The notes under the pieces: generated by a model | The model's input: the letters and a program-made list of their open reading frames with translations, nothing else | The model's database searches: none | Told to the model about the DNA's origin: nothing | Program-made: the position numbers and the translations under genes | Shown here: positions 1 through 9,927 of the stretch, piece by piece | How positions within the stretch are numbered: position 1 is the first letter of the stretch | Layout: each line of letters opens with the position of its first letter | NCBI RefSeq assembly: GCF_947495925.1 | Contig: NZ_CANMAU010000002.1 | Location: 310,001-374,000 of the forward strand | From: an uncultured Algibacter sp. | GTDB taxonomy: Bacteria > Bacteroidota > Bacteroidia > Flavobacteriales > Flavobacteriaceae | Direction of reading: 5' to 3' | Length of the DNA stretch: 64,000 nt

Positions 1-10
1 AGTAAATAAA

Positions 11-26
11 AGTGCAGATTTGCACT
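11..26. other. short inverted repeat before infB
   Basis: A 6-bp perfect inverted repeat, AGTGCA-GATT-TGCACT, lies at the window start, upstream of the infB promoter element. No T-tract follows, so it is not a convincing terminator. It may belong to the 3' end of the preceding transcript or be an operator; nothing in the window decides this. Confidence 0.3.
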
Positions 27-54
27 ATGGTTATGCCTGAAAAGGTATAATGTA

Positions 55-62
55 TATATTTG
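55..62 (+). promoter_or_regulatory. candidate -7 element for infB
   Basis: TATATTTG fits the Bacteroidota -7 consensus TAnnTTTG and lies 20 bp before the infB start codon. No TTTG box is found at the expected 19-bp spacing, so the call is tentative. In related genomes infB often also reads through from an upstream nusA operon, which lies outside this window. Confidence 0.35.
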
Positions 63-82
63 AGTATTATTAAAGGCGATTT

Positions 83-2854
83 ATGGCTGAAACAATTAGA
101 TTAAATAAAGTATTACGCGAGCTGAACATTTCTTTAGATCGTGCCGTAGAATTTTTGGATTCTAAAGGTGTTGAGATAGAGAAGCGTCCGACTACAAAAA
201 TTTCTGAGGCAACATATAATTTGCTTTCAGATGAGTTTGAGACAGATGCTAATAAGAAAATGAAGTCGCAAGAGGTAAGTGAAGCTAAGCTTAAAGAAAA
301 GGAAGACTTACGTATTAAACGTGAGCGAGAATTGGAAGCTAAGCAGAAAGCTCAAGAAGCCATAAAAGCTAAAGAAGAAGAGGTTGTTAAAGCTTCAAAA
401 GCACTTTCTGGACCTAAGCAAGTTGGAAAAATTGATTTAGATCCTAAGAAGAAAGAAGAAGAGACGCCTGTTGTTGAGAAAAAAGAAGAGCCAGTTAAAG
501 AGGAGGTTGTTGCCGAGCCTGTTAAGGAAGAAGTAATTAAGGCGAAAGCGCCTAAAGTTGAGCTGAAACCAGTAGCAAAAAAGAAAGAAGAAGCTCCTAA
601 AAAGGAAGTTCCTGCTCAAGAAGCTCCATCTGAGGAACAAGCAACTATTACAGACGAGGAAGGAAACGTTATTCCTGATGAGAAAGTAAAAACACAGTAT
701 AAAAAACTTACTGGACCCAAAATTTCTGGTGATAAAATTGATTTATCTCAATTTAACAAACCAAAGAAAAAGAAGGAAGATAAAAAACCAGACGTTAAGC
801 CAGGTGATGCAACTAAGAAAAAGCGTCGTCGTATTAGCAAAGCAGGGGCACCAAATTCTGGAGGTCAAAACAGGCCAGGAGGAAGAGGTAATGATCGTTT
901 CAAAGGAAAGCCTGGTCAAGGAAGACGCAATGTTGTAAAAGAGGAACCTTCTGAAGAAGATGTGAAAAAACAAGTTAGAGAAACACTTGAAAAACTTCAA
1001 GGAAAATCTAACAAAGGTAAAGGCGCTAAGTATAGAAGAGATAAAAGAGATCAACACAGAGAACAAACTGAAATCGATCAACAAATTGAAGCAGCGGAAA
1101 GCAAGATCATTAAGGTAACAGAGTTTGTTACGGCTAGTGAAATGGCTACTATGATGGATGTAAGTGTTACTCAAATTATTTCGGCTTGTATGTCTCTTGG
1201 TATGATGGTAACCATGAATCAGCGTTTAGATGCTGAAACATTATCTATTGTTGCTGAAGAGTTTGGATACAAAGTAGAGTTTGTAACTGCCGATATTGAA
1301 GAGTCTATTGAAGAGATTGTTGATAAGGAAGAAGACTTAAAACCGCGTGCGCCAATTGTTACGGTTATGGGTCACGTAGATCATGGTAAAACATCACTTC
1401 TGGATTATATCCGTGAGGAGAATGTAATTGCTGGGGAATCTGGTGGAATTACACAGCATATTGGAGCTTATGGAGTTGAATTGGAAAATGGTCAGAAAAT
1501 AGCATTCTTAGACACCCCTGGTCACGAGGCCTTTACGGCAATGCGTGCTCGTGGTGCTCAAGTAACAGATATTGCTATTGTTGTAGCTGCGGCAGATGAT
1601 GATATCATGCCGCAAACTAAAGAGGCTATTTCGCATGCGCAAGCAGCTGGAGTGCCCATAGTATTTGCAATCAATAAAATTGATTTACCAGCGGCTAATC
1701 CTGAAAAAATCAAAGAAGGTCTTGCGAATATGAACTTATTGGTTGAAGATTGGGGAGGTAAAGTGCAATCCCATGATATTTCGGCAAAAATGGGTACTGG
1801 TGTTAAAGAATTACTAGAAAAAGTATTGCTTGAAGCTGAATTATTAGAGCTTAAGGCTAATCCAGCTAAACCTGCTGTTGGAACAGTAGTCGAGGCATTT
1901 TTAGATAAAGGACGTGGTTATGTGTCTACAATCTTAGTGCAGGCTGGTACGCTTAAAGTTGGAGATTATGTTTTAGCAGGGCAGCATAGTGGTAAAGTAA
2001 AAGCTATGCACGATGAAAGAGGAAATGACGTGGAAGCTGCAGGCCCATCAACGCCAGTTTCAATTTTAGGATTGGACGGTGCACCTCAAGCGGGTGATAA
2101 ATTTAATGTATTTGAAGATGAGCGTGAAGCAAAACAAATTGCTTCAAAACGTGCGCAATTGCAGCGTGAACAATCTGTAAGAACACAGCGTCATATAACA
2201 CTTGATGAAATTGGACGTCGTATTGCACTTGGTGATTTCCAAGAACTAAATATTATTCTAAAAGGTGATGTTGATGGTTCTGTGGAAGCATTAACAGATT
2301 CATTCCAGAAATTATCTACTGAAGAAATTCAAGTGAATATTTTGCATAAAGGTGTTGGAGCGATTACTGAAAGTGATGTGTTATTAGCTTCGGCTTCTGA
2401 TGCCATCATCGTTGGATTTAATGTGCGTCCTGTTGGAAATGCAAGAATGATTGCTGATAAGGAGGAAATTGATATTAGAACATATTCTATTATTTACGAT
2501 GCAATTAATGATCTTAAAGATGCTATGGAAGGAATGTTGTCTCCAGAGCTTAAAGAAGAGATTACTGGTACTGCAGAAATTAGAGAAATCTTTAAAGTGT
2601 CTAAAGTTGGTAGTATTGCAGGTTGTATGGTAACAAACGGTAAAATTCTAAGAAGTTCTGGTATTCGATTAATTCGCGATGGAGTAGTTGTTTACACAGG
2701 AGAATTAGCATCATTAAAACGATTTAAAGATGATGCTAAGGAAGTAACCAAAGGTTACGACTGTGGTATGCAAATTAAGAATTATAACGATATTAAAGAA
2801 GGAGATATTGTTGAAGCCTTCCATGAGGTAGAAGTTAAGAAGAAATTGAAATAG
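83..2854 (+). CDS. infB: translation initiation factor IF-2
   Basis: Cytosolic GTPase that places initiator fMet-tRNA on the 30S subunit and promotes subunit joining. The 923-residue protein starts with an IF2_N helical domain (about residues 1-55), followed by a long low-complexity Lys/Glu/Pro/Ala linker (about 75-330) and a second IF2_N-type domain (about 345-410). The G domain shows GHVDHGKT (about 430-437), DTPGH (from 477) and NKID (from 531); domains II, III and the C-terminal fMet-tRNA-binding domain complete the protein to the end. The length is normal for Bacteroidota, where the linker is long. The ATG at 83 begins the conserved [15 protein letters not shown]. It converges on a SPOR gene and shares its terminator. 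Identification is secure. Confidence 0.98.
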   Translation: MAETIRLNKVLRELNISLDRAVEFLDSKGVEIEKRPTTKISEATYNLLSDEFETDANKKMKSQEVSEAKLKEKEDLRIKRERELEAKQKAQEAIKAKEEEVVKASKALSGPKQVGKIDLDPKKKEEETPVVEKKEEPVKEEVVAEPVKEEVIKAKAPKVELKPVAKKKEEAPKKEVPAQEAPSEEQATITDEEGNVIPDEKVKTQYKKLTGPKISGDKIDLSQFNKPKKKKEDKKPDVKPGDATKKKRRRISKAGAPNSGGQNRPGGRGNDRFKGKPGQGRRNVVKEEPSEEDVKKQVRETLEKLQGKSNKGKGAKYRRDKRDQHREQTEIDQQIEAAESKIIKVTEFVTASEMATMMDVSVTQIISACMSLGMMVTMNQRLDAETLSIVAEEFGYKVEFVTADIEESIEEIVDKEEDLKPRAPIVTVMGHVDHGKTSLLDYIREENVIAGESGGITQHIGAYGVELENGQKIAFLDTPGHEAFTAMRARGAQVTDIAIVVAAADDDIMPQTKEAISHAQAAGVPIVFAINKIDLPAANPEKIKEGLANMNLLVEDWGGKVQSHDISAKMGTGVKELLEKVLLEAELLELKANPAKPAVGTVVEAFLDKGRGYVSTILVQAGTLKVGDYVLAGQHSGKVKAMHDERGNDVEAAGPSTPVSILGLDGAPQAGDKFNVFEDEREAKQIASKRAQLQREQSVRTQRHITLDEIGRRIALGDFQELNIILKGDVDGSVEALTDSFQKLSTEEIQVNILHKGVGAITESDVLLASASDAIIVGFNVRPVGNARMIADKEEIDIRTYSIIYDAINDLKDAMEGMLSPELKEEITGTAEIREIFKVSKVGSIAGCMVTNGKILRSSGIRLIRDGVVVYTGELASLKRFKDDAKEVTKGYDCGMQIKNYNDIKEGDIVEAFHEVEVKKKLK

Positions 2855-2860
2855 TATTTC

Positions 2861-2917
2861 AGTTGTATAAATAAAAAAAGCAACCTCATTGAGGTTGCTT
2901 TTTTTATTTATACAACT
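2861..2917. terminator. bidirectional terminator, 57-nt near-perfect palindrome
   Basis: Two 28-nt arms that are exact reverse complements flank a single central T. The core is GCAACCTCA/TGAGGTTGC, flanked by an A7 tract on the left and a T7 tract on the right, so either strand gives a GC-rich hairpin followed by U residues. It lies between the stop codons of infB and the convergent SPOR gene and can serve both. Confidence 0.9.
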
Positions 2918-2924
2918 CGATTAG

Positions 2925-3323
2925 TTATGATCTTTCCTTTTTTGGTTTAAAAATAAAGGCGCTAGGGAATTCTTTTTTTATACGCTTCAAAGCTCTATCA
3001 GCCTCTATGCGTGTTCTAAAATTGCCAGCCCAAATTTTAAAATTAGGAGCCTCGAACTGCATAGTTGGTTTCCAATCTGTAAAAAGTTTTGAGAAGTCGT
3101 TTTGAGCATCTTTTGCTTGTGTTCTTCCGCCTGAATATATTTGAATTTTGTAACGATCAGAATCGTTTTCATTTTTATTCATTTCTTTTTTAAGCTCCAA
3201 TAAAGTACTTATGCTTTTATCTTGATTTATAGTAACCTGCCCCTCTTGAGCAGCAATAGATGTTGATACTAAAGAAAAACATATAACAGTAAATATTGCT
3301 GTCCTAAAATTAGTTGATATCAT
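2925..3323 (-). CDS. SPOR domain protein, exported
   Basis: Small 132-residue protein with an N-terminal signal peptide (about residues 1-25, ending SIAAQ). Its C-terminal half (about 58-130) resembles a SPOR domain: YKIQIYSGGRTQAKDAQ, then FKIWAGNFRTRIEADRALKRIKKEFPSAFI. SPOR domains bind denuded septal peptidoglycan glycans, so the mature protein probably acts in the periplasm at the cell wall. The middle is a short charged linker. It is a single gene, convergent with infB and divergent from the respiratory operon. The domain assignment is by motif reading; the exact role is unknown. Confidence 0.85.
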   Translation of the reverse strand: MISTNFRTAIFTVICFSLVSTSIAAQEGQVTINQDKSISTLLELKKEMNKNENDSDRYKIQIYSGGRTQAKDAQNDFSKLFTDWKPTMQFEAPNFKIWAGNFRTRIEADRALKRIKKEFPSAFIFKPKKERS

Positions 3324-3341
3324 ATTTTAATTATATTTATG

Positions 3342-3349
3342 CAAATGTA
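3342..3349 (-). promoter_or_regulatory. candidate -7 element for the SPOR gene
   Basis: On the minus strand this reads TACATTTG, an exact match to TAnnTTTG, about 20 bp upstream of the SPOR gene start. No good -33 box was found. Confidence 0.45.
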
Positions 3350-3424
3350 TAAGTATTAAACTTATTTGCAGGCTATTTTATTATTTAGAATCCCTCTAAA
3401 TTATATATTAACGTTTCTTTAAAA

Positions 3425-3455
3425 TTTCGAGAATCGACTTTAAATATTACTTTTG
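3425..3455 (+). promoter_or_regulatory. promoter of the act-cox operon
   Basis: TTTC (3425-3428), then 19 bp, then TACTTTTG (3448-3455). This matches the Bacteroidota pattern TTTG-N19-TAnnTTTG with one mismatch in the -33 box. It gives a leader of roughly 80 nt before actA and is the only good promoter found ahead of the eight-gene respiratory operon. Confidence 0.65.
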
Positions 3456-3539
3456 CCTGAGATTTTATAACTATGATTTTTTTCAGTTAACAACTGACAA
3501 AAGTCATACCAAAGTTAAGAAGTTAATTTAACCAACAAT

Positions 3540-4832
3540 ATGAGAAAGGTGATTCACCGAAGATTAAGCAGAAGCTTTTTTAGTTTAGGCTTAATAGTAT
3601 TAGTAGCGTTTACAACCTCGCTTTCTGCTCAGGAAGGAGATCCAGCAAAAGGAAAATCTTTATTTAATGCCAATTGCGCAGCTTGCCATCAATTAGATAA
3701 GAAGATGACAGGTCCTGCTTTACGTAATGTGGAGACACGTTTGTCTGATGATCAAGGGTTAGATAGAGATTGGATCTACGCCTGGATTCGTAACAGTTCT
3801 GGAATGATTAAGTCTGGCGATGCTTACGCAAACAAAGTCTATAACGAGTTTGGTGGTGCTGCGATGACGGCATTTCCGCAACTTTCGGACGACGACTTAA
3901 ATAATATTTTAGCATATACTGCTGAAGAAAAGAAAGCGTCTGCTGCACCAGCGGCAGTGGCAGGAGGAACTCAGGCTTCTGAAGATTCTGGAGGAATTTC
4001 AAATGAACTTATTTTGGGTGCGTTAGCTATTTTGTTTATACTATTGGCCGCAGGATTATATTTAGTCAACAAAACATTACGTCGTTTTGCTTCCGCTCAA
4101 AATATCGATTTAGAAGTTGAAACTGGAAGAAAGCCACTTTGGAAAGCATTTGTGCAAAATCAATTCTTAATGATTGTTGTCGCTATTTTCTTTTTATTAT
4201 CCAGTGCTTATTTTGTTTATGGTTATTTATCACAAATAGGAGTGGATCAAGGATATCAACCTGTGCAACCAATTCATTTCTCACACAAAATACACGCTGG
4301 TGATAATGGGATAGATTGTAAATACTGCCACTCTTCTGCTAGAGTTAGTAAAACATCTGGTATCCCTTCTTTGAATGTGTGTATGAACTGTCATAAATCA
4401 ATTTATGAATACAACGGAGAAACATCTGCTGAGTATTCTAAAGAATTCTATGATGGAGAGATTAAGAAATTATATGCTGCTGCAGGATGGGACGATGCCG
4501 ATCAAAAGTATACAGGAGAATCTCAGCCGGTAAAGTGGGTTCGTATTCATAACTTACCTGACTTTGCATATTTCAATCACTCACAACACGTAACTGTTGC
4601 TGGTGTTGAATGTCAAACATGTCATGGGCCAGTTGAAGAAATGGAAATCATGTATCAGCATGCACCATTAACCATGGGTTGGTGTATTAACTGTCACAGA
4701 GAGACAGATGTTAATGTTAAAGACAATGCTTACTACGAGAAAATTCACGAAGAGTTATCTAAAAAGTACGGTGTTGATAATTTAACAGCTGCTCAAATGG
4801 GTGGACTGGAATGTGGTAAATGTCACTACTAG
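3540..4832 (+). CDS. actA: alternative complex III subunit A, multiheme cytochrome c
   Basis: Heme-bearing subunit of the quinol:cytochrome c oxidoreductase alternative complex III, on the periplasmic face of the inner membrane. After a signal/anchor (about residues 10-30) comes a class I monoheme cytochrome c domain with CAACH at 46-50. Two hydrophobic segments follow (about 157-176 and 203-226). The C-terminal multiheme domain has five more CXXCH sites: 260, 281, 358, 382 and 425. The total is therefore six hemes. ActA of Rhodothermus is known as pentaheme; the extra heme here is the fused N-terminal cytochrome. First gene of actABCDEF-coxBA. The last heme motif ends one residue before the stop, and the protein looks complete at 430 residues. 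Confidence 0.95.
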   Translation: MRKVIHRRLSRSFFSLGLIVLVAFTTSLSAQEGDPAKGKSLFNANCAACHQLDKKMTGPALRNVETRLSDDQGLDRDWIYAWIRNSSGMIKSGDAYANKVYNEFGGAAMTAFPQLSDDDLNNILAYTAEEKKASAAPAAVAGGTQASEDSGGISNELILGALAILFILLAAGLYLVNKTLRRFASAQNIDLEVETGRKPLWKAFVQNQFLMIVVAIFFLLSSAYFVYGYLSQIGVDQGYQPVQPIHFSHKIHAGDNGIDCKYCHSSARVSKTSGIPSLNVCMNCHKSIYEYNGETSAEYSKEFYDGEIKKLYAAAGWDDADQKYTGESQPVKWVRIHNLPDFAYFNHSQHVTVAGVECQTCHGPVEEMEIMYQHAPLTMGWCINCHRETDVNVKDNAYYEKIHEELSKKYGVDNLTAAQMGGLECGKCHY

Positions 4833-4901
4833 TAAAGTAGTTTCTTTTCTGCGGAAAGCGGAAGCAATAAAATTAATTAAGAAGTAATTCAATTATATAA
4901 T

Positions 4902-7900
4902 ATGTCATCAAACAAGAAATACTGGAAAAGTGTTGAGGAGCTAAACGAAAATAGCTCTATTGTTGAGACGCTAAAACAAAACGAGTTTGTAACAGAAATT
5001 CCAACTGATGAGTTTTTAGGTGATAAAGAAACATTAGAGAATACTGCTACAACACGTCGCGATTTCTTAAAATATGTAGGGTTTAGTACAGCGGCAGCTT
5101 CTTTAGCAGCTTGTGAAGGACCTGTTAAAAAATCAATTCCTTACGTAGTGCAACCAACCGAGATTGTTCCTGGTGTTGCTAACTATTATGCAACTACGAT
5201 TGCAAATGGTTTTGATTTTGCTAGTGTTTTAGTTAAAACGCGTGAAGGTCGTCCAATTAAAATTGAAAACAACAATTTGGCTAGTACTAATGGAAGTGCT
5301 AATGCTAGAGTCAATGCTTCAGTTTTAGGTTTGTATGATAGCTTACGAGTTCAAGGGCCAAAAAAAGATGGTTCTTCAATTTCTTGGAGCGATTTTAATA
5401 CTGAAACAACTAAAGCTTTAAATGGTTTAAAAGGATCCGATAAATCTATTGTGTTATTAACACAGACTTATGCAAGCCCTTCAACAAGAAACCTAATAGC
5501 AGATTTTAAAGAAGAATACGGAAATGTAAACCATGTAGTTTATGATGCTGTTTCTGAATCTGCTGCAATTGAAGCTTTTCAAAATAAATATAACAAAAGA
5601 GGATTAGCTGATTACGATTTTTCAGAGGCTATGACTATTGTGTCTATAGGTGCTGATTTCTTAGGAGACTGGCAAGGCGGAGGTTTTGATTCAGGATATT
5701 CTAAAAACAGAGTGCCTGATCATGGTAAAATGTCTCGCCACATTCAGTTTGAGTCTAATATGTCTCTTACTGGTGCAAATGCAGACAAGCGTGTGCCTTT
5801 AACACCTTCACAACAAAAATTAGCTTTAGCTAAATTGTATAGTTTGGTGACAGGAAACAATGTTTCTGTTAGTGGTTTACCTGAATCTGTTGAAGCTGCT
5901 GTAAAAAGCGCTGCGTCTCAATTGAAGAAAGCTGGAAGCAAAGGAGTTGTTGTTACAGGTATTCAAGATGTAAATGCACAAACGGTTGCTTTAGAGCTTA
6001 ACGAATATTTAGCGAGTAAGGCATTTAACAGTCAAGTTTCAATTAAAACAAGGCAAGGTATTGATAGCGATGTTTCTCAACTAGTTGCTGATATGAAAGC
6101 AGGTAAAGTTGGAGCTATCATTATGAGTGGTGTAAATCCATTATATACTTTAGCTAATGCGGCTGATTTTGCAGAGGGCTTAAAGAAAACACAATTATCG
6201 GTTGCGTTTTCAATGAAAGAAGATGAAACGTCTATACAAACACAATATATTGCTGCAGCGCCACATTATTTAGAATCATGGGGTGATGTTGAAATTAAAA
6301 CAGGACATTATAGTTTAATACAACCTACTATTCGTCCTTTATTTGATACAAAACAATTTCAAGACGCTTTATTGACTTGGACTAACAATGATCAGTCTTA
6401 TAGTGATTACATCAAGTTAATTTGGAATGAAGATATTCTTAATGGCGCATCTTATAACCAAGCTTTGCATGATGGTTTCTTTTCGAGTGCTACTGCTGAA
6501 TCTGATGACATCGATGAGCTAGAAGGTGTTACATCAACAACTTCAAGAGAATTAAAAGCTAAGAAAGACAGAACATGGGTAGGAGGCGTCATTCATAATA
6601 CTGCTGTAGATTTAAAGTTAAAAGAAGAGGATAAAGATGAATATATTACTAAGACTACACATTCTACTGTAAAGTCAAGTAATAACGAAAATGCATCATC
6701 ACTTACAGGAGGAAGTTATGCTCAAGCTTTAGCATCATCTGCAAAACCACAAGGATTAGAGTTAACATTATATACAAAAGTAGGTATGGGAGATGGTCAA
6801 CAAGCCAATAACCCATGGTTACAAGAATTTCCAGATCCAATAACAAGAGTATCTTGGGATAACTACTTAACGGTTTCAAAGGCTGATGCTGCTAAGATTG
6901 GTTTAACAAATACGCATGTTGCAAACGGTGCATTAAACGGTAGTTATGCAAATGTTACTGTAAATGGTGTTACTATAACTGCTCCGGTAATGATTCAACC
7001 AGGGCAAGCAAAAGGTTCTGTTGGACTAGCTTTAGGTTATGGTAGAACTGCTGGATTAAAAGAAGAGATGCAAACTGGTGCTAATGCATATGCATTATAC
7101 CAGAATTTTAATAACGTTCAAAATGTAACTATCGAACCAGCAGCTGGAGAGCATGAGTTTGCTTCAGTTCAGCTTCATAATACATTAATGGGACGTGGAG
7201 ATATCATTAAGGAAACAACTTTAGAGATTTTTAATACCAAAGATAAAAGGCACTGGAATGCTGTGCCTGTTGTTTCTTTAAATCATAAGGAAACGCCAGT
7301 AACATCTCCAGAAGTTGATTTATGGGATGAATTTGATCGTTCAATTGGACATCATTTTAACTTATCTATTGATTTGAATGCTTGTACAGGATGTGGGGCT
7401 TGCGTTATTGCCTGTCATGCTGAAAACAATGTACCTGTAGTTGGTAAAACAGAAGTACGTCGTAGCCGCGATATGCACTGGTTGCGTATTGATAGATATT
7501 ATTCATCTGAGGAATCGTTTGAAGGTGATAATGATAAAAAGGAAAATATTTCTGGTTTAGGAAGCTCATTAAGTGAGTTTGGTGAAATGGAAAATGCTTC
7601 TGAGAATCCTCAAGTAGCATTCCAACCAGTAATGTGTCAGCATTGTAACCACGCACCTTGCGAAACGGTTTGTCCTGTGGCTGCAACGTCTCATGGTCGC
7701 CAAGGTCAAAACCATATGGCATATAACCGTTGTGTAGGTACAAGATATTGTGCAAACAACTGTCCGTATAAAGTGCGTCGTTTCAACTGGTTCTTATACA
7801 ATGGTAATGACGAGTTTGATTATCATATGAATGATGATTTAGGTCGTATGGTATTAAATCCAGATGTTGTTGTGCGTTCTCGTGGTGTGATGGAAAAATG

Positions 7901-8159
7901 TTCTATGTGTATTCAAATGACACAGAAAACTATTCTTGATGCCAAACGTGATGGTCGTCAAATTAAGGATGGTGAATTCCAAACAGCTTGTTCTGCTGCA
8001 TGTAGTAGTGGTGCAATGAGTTTTGGAGATATCAATGATAAAGACAGTAAAGTTGCAAAACTTTTAGAAGATAATCGTATGTATCACTTATTGGAGCATG
8101 TAGGAACAAAGCCTAATGTGCAGTACCAAACAAAAGTGAGAAATACAACTGAAGCATAA
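4902..8159 (+). CDS. actB: alternative complex III subunit B, iron-sulfur protein
   Basis: Large periplasmic Fe-S subunit of alternative complex III, equivalent to a fusion of a molybdopterin-oxidoreductase-like domain (no expected Mo cofactor) and a four-cluster ferredoxin-like domain. A twin-arginine signal, TRRDFLKYVGF, at about residues 51-61 is followed by LAAC at 69-72, which may be a lipobox. The MopB-like part spans about 75-780. The ferredoxin part shows CTGCGACVIACH from 828, then CQHCNHAPCETVCP, CVGTRYCANNCP, CSMC and CSAAC. The 1085-residue length suits ActB. The twin-arginine motif is about 50 residues from the start, as is usual for this family. It passes electrons between menaquinol and the ActA/ActE hemes (family knowledge). 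Confidence 0.95.
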   Translation: MSSNKKYWKSVEELNENSSIVETLKQNEFVTEIPTDEFLGDKETLENTATTRRDFLKYVGFSTAAASLAACEGPVKKSIPYVVQPTEIVPGVANYYATTIANGFDFASVLVKTREGRPIKIENNNLASTNGSANARVNASVLGLYDSLRVQGPKKDGSSISWSDFNTETTKALNGLKGSDKSIVLLTQTYASPSTRNLIADFKEEYGNVNHVVYDAVSESAAIEAFQNKYNKRGLADYDFSEAMTIVSIGADFLGDWQGGGFDSGYSKNRVPDHGKMSRHIQFESNMSLTGANADKRVPLTPSQQKLALAKLYSLVTGNNVSVSGLPESVEAAVKSAASQLKKAGSKGVVVTGIQDVNAQTVALELNEYLASKAFNSQVSIKTRQGIDSDVSQLVADMKAGKVGAIIMSGVNPLYTLANAADFAEGLKKTQLSVAFSMKEDETSIQTQYIAAAPHYLESWGDVEIKTGHYSLIQPTIRPLFDTKQFQDALLTWTNNDQSYSDYIKLIWNEDILNGASYNQALHDGFFSSATAESDDIDELEGVTSTTSRELKAKKDRTWVGGVIHNTAVDLKLKEEDKDEYITKTTHSTVKSSNNENASSLTGGSYAQALASSAKPQGLELTLYTKVGMGDGQQANNPWLQEFPDPITRVSWDNYLTVSKADAAKIGLTNTHVANGALNGSYANVTVNGVTITAPVMIQPGQAKGSVGLALGYGRTAGLKEEMQTGANAYALYQNFNNVQNVTIEPAAGEHEFASVQLHNTLMGRGDIIKETTLEIFNTKDKRHWNAVPVVSLNHKETPVTSPEVDLWDEFDRSIGHHFNLSIDLNACTGCGACVIACHAENNVPVVGKTEVRRSRDMHWLRIDRYYSSEESFEGDNDKKENISGLGSSLSEFGEMENASENPQVAFQPVMCQHCNHAPCETVCPVAATSHGRQGQNHMAYNRCVGTRYCANNCPYKVRRFNWFLYNGNDEFDYHMNDDLGRMVLNPDVVVRSRGVMEKCSMCIQMTQKTILDAKRDGRQIKDGEFQTACSAACSSGAMSFGDINDKDSKVAKLLEDNRMYHLLEHVGTKPNVQYQTKVRNTTEA

Positions 8160-8187
8160 ATCTAATTAAAGAATCAATTATATAATT

Positions 8188-9918
8188 ATGGCGTCTCATT
8201 ACGAAGCACCTATTAGAAGACCTTTAGTTACAGGCGAAAAATCATACCACGACGTAACTGTGGATGTGGCTAAACCTGTAGAAGGAAAAGCAAATAAACA
8301 ATGGTGGATAGTATTTGGTATTTCACTTGTGGCTTTCCTTTGGGGAATCGGATGTATTTTATACACAATATCTACAGGTATAGGAACTTGGGGTTTAAAC
8401 AAGACCGTTGGTTGGGCTTGGGATATTACTAACTTCGTTTGGTGGGTTGGTATTGGTCACGCAGGTACGCTTATTTCTGCAGTACTTTTATTATTCCGTC
8501 AAAAATGGAGAATGGCAATTAACCGTTCTGCAGAAGCAATGACCATTTTCTCTGTTGTACAAGCAGGTCTATTTCCAATTATTCACATGGGTCGTCCATG
8601 GTTAGGATATTGGGTGTTACCAATTCCAAATCAATTTGGTTCGTTATGGGTAAACTTTAACTCACCATTACTTTGGGATGTGTTTGCAATTTCAACGTAT
8701 TTATCGGTATCACTAGTTTTCTGGTGGACAGGTTTATTACCAGATTTTGCTATGCTTAGAGATAGAGCTGTTAAACCTTTTCAAAAGAAAATATATGCTT
8801 TATTAAGTTTTGGATGGTCCGGTAGAGCTAAAGATTGGCAACGTTTTGAAGAAGTATCATTGGTTCTTGCTGGTTTAGCAACGCCATTAGTACTTTCTGT
8901 ACATACTATTGTATCGTTTGATTTCGCCACATCGGTTATTCCCGGTTGGCATACCACTATATTCCCACCATACTTTGTTGCTGGTGCGGTATTCTCTGGA
9001 TTTGCTATGGTAAATACTCTGCTTATTATCATGAGAAAAGTGTGTAATCTTGAGGATTATATTACAGTACAACACATCGAATTAATGAACATTGTAATTA
9101 TGATTACAGGTTCTATAGTTGGTGTGGCATACATTACGGAGTTGTTTATTGCATGGTATTCTGGTGTAGAGTATGAGCAATATGCATTCTTAAACAGAGC
9201 CACAGGACCTTACTGGTGGGCATATTGGGCAATGATGACTTGTAACGTGTTCTCTCCACAATTTATGTGGTTTAAAAAACTTAGAACAAGTATCATGTTC
9301 TCTTTCTTTATCTCCATTGTCGTGAACATAGGAATGTGGTTTGAGCGTTTTGTAATTATTGTAACATCGTTACATCGTGATTACTTACCATCATCATGGA
9401 CAATGTTCTCTCCTACATTTGTTGATATTGGAATTTTCATTGGAACAATAGGATTCTTCTTTGTGTTATTCTTATTATATTCAAGAACATTCCCAGTAAT
9501 TGCTCAGGCAGAGGTTAAAACTATTTTGAAATCGTCTGGAGAACGTTACAAAAAAATAAGAGAAGCTGGAGATAGTTTAGTAGGTACTGGTGCCGATGAA
9601 AGAACGTCTAACCTAAAGGTTTCAAAAAGAACTTTAAGTGAAGAACCATTAGTCGATCATACAGAGAAAATAAATAAGTTATTTGAAGGCATTGGAAAGT
9701 TTGATGCTACAGCCCAAACTGCAGATGACTTACAAGTTATTAATGGTATTGGTCCGAAAATGGAAGAAGTACTTAATAGCATTGGCATATTTACTTATGT
9801 ACAGGTTAGTAAGATGACAAAAAGAGAATATGATTTGTTAGACGAGATTACAGGTTCTTTCCCAGGAAGGGCAGAACGTGATGACTGGTCAGGACAAGCT
9901 AAAAAATTAATAAACTAA
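8188..9918 (+). CDS. actC: alternative complex III subunit C (NrfD family) with C-terminal HhH domain
   Basis: Integral membrane quinol-binding subunit of alternative complex III, NrfD/PsrC family. About ten hydrophobic helices occupy residues 35-435, with WWVGIGHAGTLISA and HMGRPWLGYW typical of the family. After the membrane part there is a charged linker (about 445-510). A short soluble domain follows from about 513 to 576, containing VINGIGPKMEEVLNSIGIFT and a second helical pair ending in WSGQAKKLI. The GIGPK turn is a helix-hairpin-helix signature otherwise seen in DNA-binding proteins. NrfD proteins normally end soon after the last helix, so this tail is an addition. The reading frame is continuous and the next gene starts 9 bp later. 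Confidence 0.94.
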   Translation: MASHYEAPIRRPLVTGEKSYHDVTVDVAKPVEGKANKQWWIVFGISLVAFLWGIGCILYTISTGIGTWGLNKTVGWAWDITNFVWWVGIGHAGTLISAVLLLFRQKWRMAINRSAEAMTIFSVVQAGLFPIIHMGRPWLGYWVLPIPNQFGSLWVNFNSPLLWDVFAISTYLSVSLVFWWTGLLPDFAMLRDRAVKPFQKKIYALLSFGWSGRAKDWQRFEEVSLVLAGLATPLVLSVHTIVSFDFATSVIPGWHTTIFPPYFVAGAVFSGFAMVNTLLIIMRKVCNLEDYITVQHIELMNIVIMITGSIVGVAYITELFIAWYSGVEYEQYAFLNRATGPYWWAYWAMMTCNVFSPQFMWFKKLRTSIMFSFFISIVVNIGMWFERFVIIVTSLHRDYLPSSWTMFSPTFVDIGIFIGTIGFFFVLFLLYSRTFPVIAQAEVKTILKSSGERYKKIREAGDSLVGTGADERTSNLKVSKRTLSEEPLVDHTEKINKLFEGIGKFDATAQTADDLQVINGIGPKMEEVLNSIGIFTYVQVSKMTKREYDLLDEITGSFPGRAERDDWSGQAKKLIN

Positions 9919-9927
9919 AAGTAGCAT

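Noticed and set aside
743-1174. A 143-codon open frame on the minus strand inside infB
   Set aside because: It is antisense to the low-complexity Lys/Glu region and conserved domains of infB. The predicted product is a Phe/Ser/Leu-rich artefact of that composition.
7405-7755. A 116-codon minus-strand frame inside actB
   Set aside because: It lies opposite the conserved ferredoxin domain of ActB and has no domain-like pattern.
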